Of a stretch of 64,000 bases of DNA, positions 58,404 through 64,000 are shown piece after piece (position 1 is the first letter of the stretch; each line of letters starts with the position of its first letter). The notes beneath the pieces are model-generated. The model was given only the letters and a program-made list of their open reading frames with translations. It was not told where the DNA came from and searched no databases. A program made the translations under genes and the position numbers. The DNA comes from Rusavskia elegans (Eukaryota > Ascomycota > Lecanoromycetes > Teloschistales > Teloschistaceae), in assembly GCA_011316305.1 (NCBI GenBank), contig SAUG01000008.1, forward strand, positions 1-64,000, in the 5' to 3' direction.

Positions 58404-59867
58404 CCGAGGGTTCGGTTGCATTTAAAACCTCTGCGCCAAGCGCGTCCTCGCACCTACTACCTAATTTATATAGCAATAATATAAGATATCCTACTATTTG
58501 AATATATTTAAATACTAGAATTTAGTACTCAGACCTGGTTTCGCGTTTAATTTTCTACGTAATACGAATTTGAATATAATAATCTTTGCTTTTTACGTTT
58601 TTTTTTTTTATCGGGATTTTTTTTTCTATCGAATATATATTTGTTGATTTTTTTGTTAGTAATTAAATACTATTTACTTTAGATAGCTCGACGAAATTAC
58701 TAATACGTTATCGATTTATAAAATTTAATTTATAATTTTAAAATACGCTAGACGTTTTCGATTAAATTTAAATCGAAAAAATTAGGCGGCTAATCGTTAG
58801 TAAAATCTAATTTATATTTATATTTCTTTCAAACAGCGATATTTTCGCTGCTTCGAATTTCGTACAAACTAATATTATCTTTTTAGAAAATTATATAATA
58901 ACCGTAGTCTTGTAGATAATAGTAATATTTATAGATAATAGATAAAATCTTGTTAACGTAGCGTTTTTACGTTATAGGCCTACCGAATTTCTAAATCGAT
59001 ATATAAACGTTGCCGTTTTTAAATTTTTTATCTACTTTTTTTATATAGATATAAAATATTAAACGGTTCCGGTAATTATTTCCGATTATAATTTAAATAG
59101 AAAATTAAAATATAGTATATCGCCGGCGTTTCTATATATAATCGGCGTAATATTTCTTTTGATATTTACGTATAATCTATTTAGTATAGTATAATTCAAG
59201 TAAAAATAGTTTTTTTAGACTAGTATATCTATATCTCGTTAGAAAAACTATAGAATTTAAAGGAAAAAAAATAAATTATATCTATTTCTACTACTATTCT
59301 ATCTATTTTTTATACGTATAAATTTTACGGAATCTTTTATCTTTTAAATTTTCGTTAATCTAGTTTTTTTAATAGATACGATATTTATAATAGCTTCTAG
59401 TATTTATAATTCGTCTAATAGTAATTTTAAAATATTTACTTTAATTTTATAAAAATCGCGATCTCGAGCTATAATCAGATACGATAGTTATAGCGATCTT
59501 TTAAAGATTTAATTATCTTTTAAACCGTATTATTATCGATTTTAGGCCGCTGATAATATCTAATAGAAATATTCCGACAAGTATTTAAATTTAGAACGGC
59601 GGATTGAAAACGTTATTAGATCTCGGTTTTATTTTCGATATCGGTAGCTATAAAATCTAGATTTTTATATGATTTAATTCGAAACTTCTATAATATATCG
59701 AAATACTTTTAAAATTTATACTATTTAATTTCTAGCGAATTCTAACTATATATAGTTAAGTAATAAATTTTTAAAAATAAAATAGGAAGGAATATATATT
59801 AAAAAGGGGGTTTAAAATTGCGCCAAGAGCGCTTGGCGCAGAGGTTTTAAATGCAACCGACCCTCGG
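58404..59867 (-). mobile_element. Tc1/mariner element, RIP-mutated, with intact inverted repeats
   Basis: Two perfect 31-bp inverted ends (58413-58443 and 59829-59859) read CGGTTGCATTTAAAACCTCT and go on through GCGCCAAGCGC. The match extends outward with one indel through CCGAGGGT. The ~1.36-kb interior is A+T-rich and RIP-like, while the ends kept G+C. The size fits Tc1/mariner, and the interior carries a minus-strand transposase relic. I see no TA duplication at either side, so the target site has changed or the boundary is off by a few bases. Confidence 0.85.
58690..58960 (-). pseudogene. Tc1/mariner transposase relic, catalytic-core C-terminus
   Basis: On the minus strand positions 58,795-58,742 read D*PPNFFDLNLIENV*RIL. 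This is the well-known Tc1/mariner stretch around the last catalytic acidic residues, in which Trp stands at both stop positions. Both stops are TAG where TGG is expected, the change RIP makes on CCA. Upstream, LQDYGYYIIF*KDNISLYEI matches the preceding segment of such transposases. Not functional. Confidence 0.75.
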
Positions 59868-60160
59868 CCTCTCATATCGTTTACACCTTTGCCAGAGCCC
59901 GCCAAGACACTAAACTCAAAAAATCAAGAGCCTTCACCTCAGCCCTATCAAGGTGATGAATTTACGAATATTGTGACCACTGCGGCTCCAGCCAAACATC
60001 GACTTCAATTTGATGATGGCTTTGTGATGATCGAACAGTAGTCATGAACCAAACGGATATCTATAAAGACTTCAGGTGCAGGTGACTCAAGTCTTGAGTC
60101 GATCACTATATGGAGGTTCCATGATTTAGTCTGAACGCTTAATAGTTTGCGACCTCTATC
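59868..60160. other. Upstream region of CLR2, between the Tc1 element and the ATG
   Basis: Only 293 bp separate the Tc1 end from the CLR2 start, so the promoter is compressed or partly replaced by the transposon. A plus-strand frame ending FDDGFVMIEQ and TAG at ~60,040 looks protein-like but stays open back into the element; I do not call it a gene. Confidence 0.45.
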
Positions 60161-62255
60161 ATGGCACCCTATCGACCAATATATCTTACAAGGTCCGACG
60201 GGAAGCTTGAGATATTGTCTAAGTCACGAAAGAAAGAATCCAACGCACCAACTGCCGATCAATTGGATAGCAGACCAGATGCCAAGGGAAATACAGATTA
60301 CTTCAAGGAGCTCGAGCTCGGCGATGCGAAAGAAGTCGACTGGCGAAGAAAACTCGGCGGTATGCTCATCCGGGAGATCGGAGGTCAAGAGCATCCTGGT
60401 ACGTAGAGCATGTATTGCTGGTCCGAGGTCGATGACTGATCGCAGCAAGGTAGCAATTATATATTAGCCGCTCTACCAGAGAATTACAGGCTTTATGAGC
60501 GAGTCAAGTCTGGGCCAGTGTCAGAGGTCACAGGTCAGATTATCATCACTTCTCTTTATTGCAATCAGTGGCTTATTCAAACCAGATGCTTACCTGTACG
60601 GCCATCCTCAAGGCCGCAAGAAGCGATATAGGAGCCCCGGCGATTTCTTCCCACATCTGCTGTGGCTTGCTACTGATGACAATGGGGACCCCGACAATTG
60701 TAGCTGCAAGCTCTGCGCGCCCGATGACCTCCAGGTGTTCAAAGAGCCGGATAGGACCAAACCTCCAGAGCCAGTGAAGAAGGAGCAACCTCCCATCAAG
60801 AAGGAAGCCATCCCTCCTAAACCGTCAGCCATCGGCACCAGGCCAATGGTCATAGTCCCTTCGCGATCCCATTCAGAAGACAAAGGTATTAGTGTTACGA
60901 AGCCTCCAGCGTCCAAACCTCCCAGCGCGACTCTTCCACCCACAGTCGCCAGGCAGGCAGGTCCTCCACCAGCCACGCCCACTCTGCTCGCGCCCGCCAA
61001 GTGCTTCGAACAAGACCAAGATAGTCAATGGAACAAATATCTCTTCCGTCCTGGAGAGCTAGCATGGTTCAACCGAGGCAATGCCTGGGGTCTTTCCGTC
61101 ATCCTGAAGCGTACGCTCGAACGTGAACTCCAGGACCCGAGCAAAGACCGTGCTAAGTATCTCGTCCAACCGCTTTCGAACCCTTTGCAACAAAAATCAA
61201 CGAAGATCATCGAGTCAGAAGACGGCCTCCGCCCTTGGCTCGCCTGGTCGCCACCTCTCCCTACCCACAGTGGTCTTGCCAACACCCCTGGCCTTACATA
61301 CAATACCATCGATTGGAAAGGCGTCACTTCGGGCCATTACGGCCAAGGCGATGCTGAGGTCGATGGTAGCATCTTCACCGCCAAAGCCGTTGACGACTCT
61401 CTCACCCTCTTCCACCCCCTTACCAATAACACCGTCACGACTGGTGAACGCACCTACAACGGCATCTACCTTGGCGGCGAAAAGATCTGGACCGGCGAAC
61501 CGATCCGTCTTCGTGTTGGCTCTGGCCAAGACATCATGGTCATTCATTCAATCGTCGAGCGCCTGAAACCTGGCAGCACAAGTATTTCATCGGCAACCGT
61601 CCTCCTCGTAGGCGACATCTACAAATTTTCCACTCTATCACTGCAACCTGGCGACGAACCGCCCGATAACCGACACCTTCCGCTCCGTCTCCGCCAAGAT
61701 ATGGAGTACCGCAATCGCGTCACCATCCGCATCAAGCGCACGATGTCCTTCTGGAAGCTCGCCCAAGCCCAAGCAAAACTACCAGTGACTGATATCAAAG
61801 GCCGCTGGTACGAGTCCAGCGCTTTACTACCCATCCTTAAAGGCGCCGATGCTTTCTCCCTAGATCTGACGAGGGGAGAAATTGGAGATGCAGGACAGTG
61901 GATGAATGCCCGCGGGGATTGTAATATCGTGAGCGGTGTCCCGCCGAAAGCAGGAACCAGAGTTGTGGATCGTCTAGATGCTTTCGGGAAGAGCATCCCA
62001 ACAGGTACGAAGATCAGCAAAGGCTTGGATGGACCACCCGAGGACCAGGCGTTCCCGAAAGAGAATGCTATGCCGCCGACGGTGCAGCAGCACGTACAGG
62101 TGCCGATGCCGATGGAAGGTGTGCAAGAAGATGTGGGGAAGAAGGGGTTGGAGGGGCAGGGGGTGAGTGATGGGGACATTGAACAGTTTATGGATTTGGA
62201 TCGGTTGGAAGATGGGTATGTGCAGCAGTTTACTGAGGCTGGCGGGCAGTTTTAG
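60161..62255 (+). CDS. CLR2: Cryptic loci regulator 2 (Clr2), SHREC silencing complex subunit
   Basis: Three exons, 60161-60398, 60450-60533 and 60586-62255, give 663 aa in frame. Introns are 51 bp (GTACGT..CAAG) and 52 bp (GTCAGA..CCAG, a weak donor). The joins read EHPGSNYILAALPENYRLYERVK and then VTDAYLYGHPQGRKKRYRSP, as expected. The signature GDFFPHLLWLATD followed by CSCKLC is the Clr2 N-terminal module. A Pro/Lys-rich linker follows, then the second conserved region (LFRPGELAWFNRGNAWGLSVI, RPWLAWSPPLPTH, GIYLGGEKIWTGEPIRL, VGDIYKFSTL, WKLAQAQAKLPVTDIKGRWYESSALLPIL). In fission yeast Clr2 is part of SHREC with Clr1, Clr3 and Mit1, which deacetylates histones and silences heterochromatin. 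This gene sits 293 bp from a RIP-mutated transposon. Confidence 0.9.
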
Positions 62256-62668
62256 TGGTCGTGGGTGGAATTCGCAGGTTGTATATGTTCATTCGAGAGA
62301 TATGTATGCTGGGGCCTGACTATTGAGGAAAATATGGCTGTTATTTTTCAGCTCTATCACATAGTAGCAACAACGTGGGTCGAGTCGGCGAAAACCCAAA
62401 GGTCTATCTAGATTAATGTGGTTACGTTCGTAGAGGTACTTGACGAAACGCAGCTTCATACTGTAACAAAGCGTCTCCTTTTTTTCCCCACATACTGCAA
62501 ACCTTCAAGGCGCATCGGGGTACTTTATTTCTCATACCGGTACATTCGAACGGCTCCTCTCTATGATGGACTTCTATCGCCAAACACAATCAATGTAGTG
62601 GCCCATTGTAGCGCTCAACACCCAATTCAAATTAAACATGCCAGTGTGAGGAACAAGTATATATACAT
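62256..62668. other. Convergent spacer between CLR2 and the right-edge gene
   Basis: 413 bp between two converging genes; 3' UTR material only. Plus-strand open frames here and inside the next gene are shadows. Confidence 0.5.
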
Positions 62669-64000
62669 TCACCAACCCCTCTCTCTACCCGAAGATTTCT
62701 TCCCTGGATCTTCCCCCTTGGTTTTCTTCCCAGGCCTATCGTCTTCGGCGACGCCTGTCTGTTTCTCTTCCGGCTCGTGGACGGCGTCTTTGGCTTTCAT
62801 TCCCTTTTCCTTCTCCGCCTCTTTAAGGAATTTTTTGAATTGGGCCTTGCCGTTCTGCGGCGTGTCCTTTTCGTTCTTCTCGTTACTCTTTTCCGCAGTA
62901 TTCTTCGTCTCCATGGCCCTTTCCTCCGTCTCTGCCTCTCCACCCTTATTTGCTACATCCTCCTTCTCCCCTGGCGCATCCTCTTTCTTACCCGCTTGCC
63001 TACTCAAATGCGCCTCAAACTCGCTCTGACGTATCGCATCATCGTCCTTCACCACCGGCGTGTGCTTGTCGTAGTCTGGCGGCTTCGACGCCGCGAACGG
63101 TTGATCGCTGTCCAGATCCGCAAAACTTCGTCCCGCTCTTGCCTCGGGGTTATCGTTGCAGAAGAGGTCATCGGCCTTCATAACCTCGACTTTAGGTTTG
63201 AATGTGGTGGCACATAGGCCGACTTGGCGGCGGAAGTCGTTGGAGAAGGAACGAGCTGTGGCGGAGAGCATGTTCGAGGATAGTTCGTTGCCTTGGTGGG
63301 AAAGGAGGGGGAGGTCGGAGAGTTCTGGGACGACGAAGCCGCGGTTGGGGAGGAGGGAGGTTAGTTTTGTGGTTAAGGGGGTCGATTCGGGGTGTTTCGG
63401 GCGGTGACTGTTTAGATCGGTTGGAAAGGTTTCTTTGGGGTCGAGGGGAGGTACGGGTGTGTCAGATTCGGATTTGGTGTTGGATTTGGAGAATTCTTCG
63501 GGTGGATGGAAGAGTTCGTAGTGTACAGTGGCGACGGATTCGCGGTCCGATGGGAAGTTGGGGTACAGCAATGTGTAGCCTCTAGCCCGCATGAGCTCCA
63601 GAATGTACTCCAGCCATGAGGGATAGTTTTTGCTGATCAAATTCGGTTGCGCTGGGATTGTTGCTGGGTTGAGCGAAACTCTCGACGTCAAGAAGGAGTG
63701 AAATTCCACCCATTTGTCTCCAAAATAGAGAGCCGCATTGCTGTTCGGAGCTTGCCACAGGAAAGGTGTTGGCACCTTGGGGCTGTCCTCGGGGCTCATC
63801 GAATTTGAACGAATCATAGGAGGGTAGAACATATCAGACTCATTGAGATGCATGTTCGGCAACTCTAAGCTCAGGCCCATCAGATTTTTGACCTCCGTCC
63901 TTATGGGAGCTGATGAGGAGTACTTGTATTCCAGCAAGTGATACATCAAAAATTGATAATAAACGGGTGATAGCTCGACTTGAGGTGATAACACCAGTAC
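62669..64000 (-). CDS. Conserved fungal protein, possibly glycosyltransferase-2-like; 5' end beyond the window
   Basis: The minus-strand frame is open from the window edge to a stop at 62669, giving at least 443 residues (VLVLSPQVELSPVYYQFL at the edge). The codon at 63994 is GTG, so the real start lies outside. The conserved part is VYYQFLMYHLLEYKYS, GLSLELPNMHLNESD, PFLWQAPNSNAALYFGDKW, SKNYPSWLEYILELMRARGY and LLYPNFPS. From memory this resembles the C-terminal half of a group of fungal proteins annotated as glycosyltransferase-2-like; I see no catalytic motif in the part present, so the function is a guess. The last ~150 residues are Lys/Glu-rich and disordered (KKEDAPGEKEDVANKGGEAE). It converges with CLR2. 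Confidence 0.7.
   Translation of the reverse strand, partial: VLVLSPQVELSPVYYQFLMYHLLEYKYSSSAPIRTEVKNLMGLSLELPNMHLNESDMFYPPMIRSNSMSPEDSPKVPTPFLWQAPNSNAALYFGDKWVEFHSFLTSRVSLNPATIPAQPNLISKNYPSWLEYILELMRARGYTLLYPNFPSDRESVATVHYELFHPPEEFSKSNTKSESDTPVPPLDPKETFPTDLNSHRPKHPESTPLTTKLTSLLPNRGFVVPELSDLPLLSHQGNELSSNMLSATARSFSNDFRRQVGLCATTFKPKVEVMKADDLFCNDNPEARAGRSFADLDSDQPFAASKPPDYDKHTPVVKDDDAIRQSEFEAHLSRQAGKKEDAPGEKEDVANKGGEAETEERAMETKNTAEKSNEKNEKDTPQNGKAQFKKFLKEAEKEKGMKAKDAVHEPEEKQTGVAEDDRPGKKTKGEDPGKKSSGRERGW

Noticed and set aside
62418..63029. 203-codon plus-strand open frame
   Set aside because: It overlaps the conserved minus-strand gene antisense and has no conserved content.

Overview
The window looks like a chromosome segment of a filamentous ascomycete (Pezizomycotina). 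The evidence is short spliceosomal introns of 47-69 bp (a few of 99 and 236 bp) with ordinary GT..AG ends, fungus-specific genes (Zn2Cys6 regulator, She9, Clr2, Asa1, Dbp7), and a large A+T-rich block with the mark of repeat-induced point mutation (RIP). I cannot name the genus.

Layout. Positions 1-5,020 are a sparse flank: a broken or partial secretory-type gene, a glutathione S-transferase gene carrying two frameshifts, a 517-bp mariner-type MITE with TA target duplications, and a kinase-like gene. Positions ~5,020-39,440 are a continuous A+T-rich block with no intact gene. It is made of nested, mutated transposons: hAT-like MITEs with 8-bp target duplications, a solo LTR with a 5-bp duplication, two long LTR-bounded units, a minus-strand Ty3/gypsy pol relic, a plus-strand hAT transposase relic and a Mutator-like MITE. 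In it CpA/TpG is almost absent while CpG is kept, which is the pattern of CpA-directed RIP.

Positions ~39,650-58,075 are a compact gene-rich arm: SHE9/MDM33 (mitochondrial inner membrane), a class I glutamine amidotransferase-like protein, a Zn2Cys6 transcription factor, ASA1, DBP7, PAN6, POP4, a SNF2-family remodeler with C-terminal PHD-type zinc fingers, and a GNAT acetyltransferase. I joined the exons of these genes by hand, and every join keeps the reading frame. A RIP-damaged Tc1/mariner element with intact 31-bp inverted repeats lies at ~58,404-59,867. It is followed by CLR2, a SHREC silencing-complex gene, and a 5'-truncated conserved gene at the right edge.

The gene-rich arm is mostly housekeeping: ribosome biogenesis (DBP7), tRNA/rRNA processing (POP4), pantothenate synthesis (PAN6), TELO2/ASTRA function (ASA1) and mitochondrial shape (SHE9). 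Two genes, the SNF2 remodeler and CLR2, act on chromatin, next to a heterochromatin-like island. I found no complete novel multi-gene system. The most informative structure is the nested transposon architecture of the A+T block, where several target-site duplications can be read directly.
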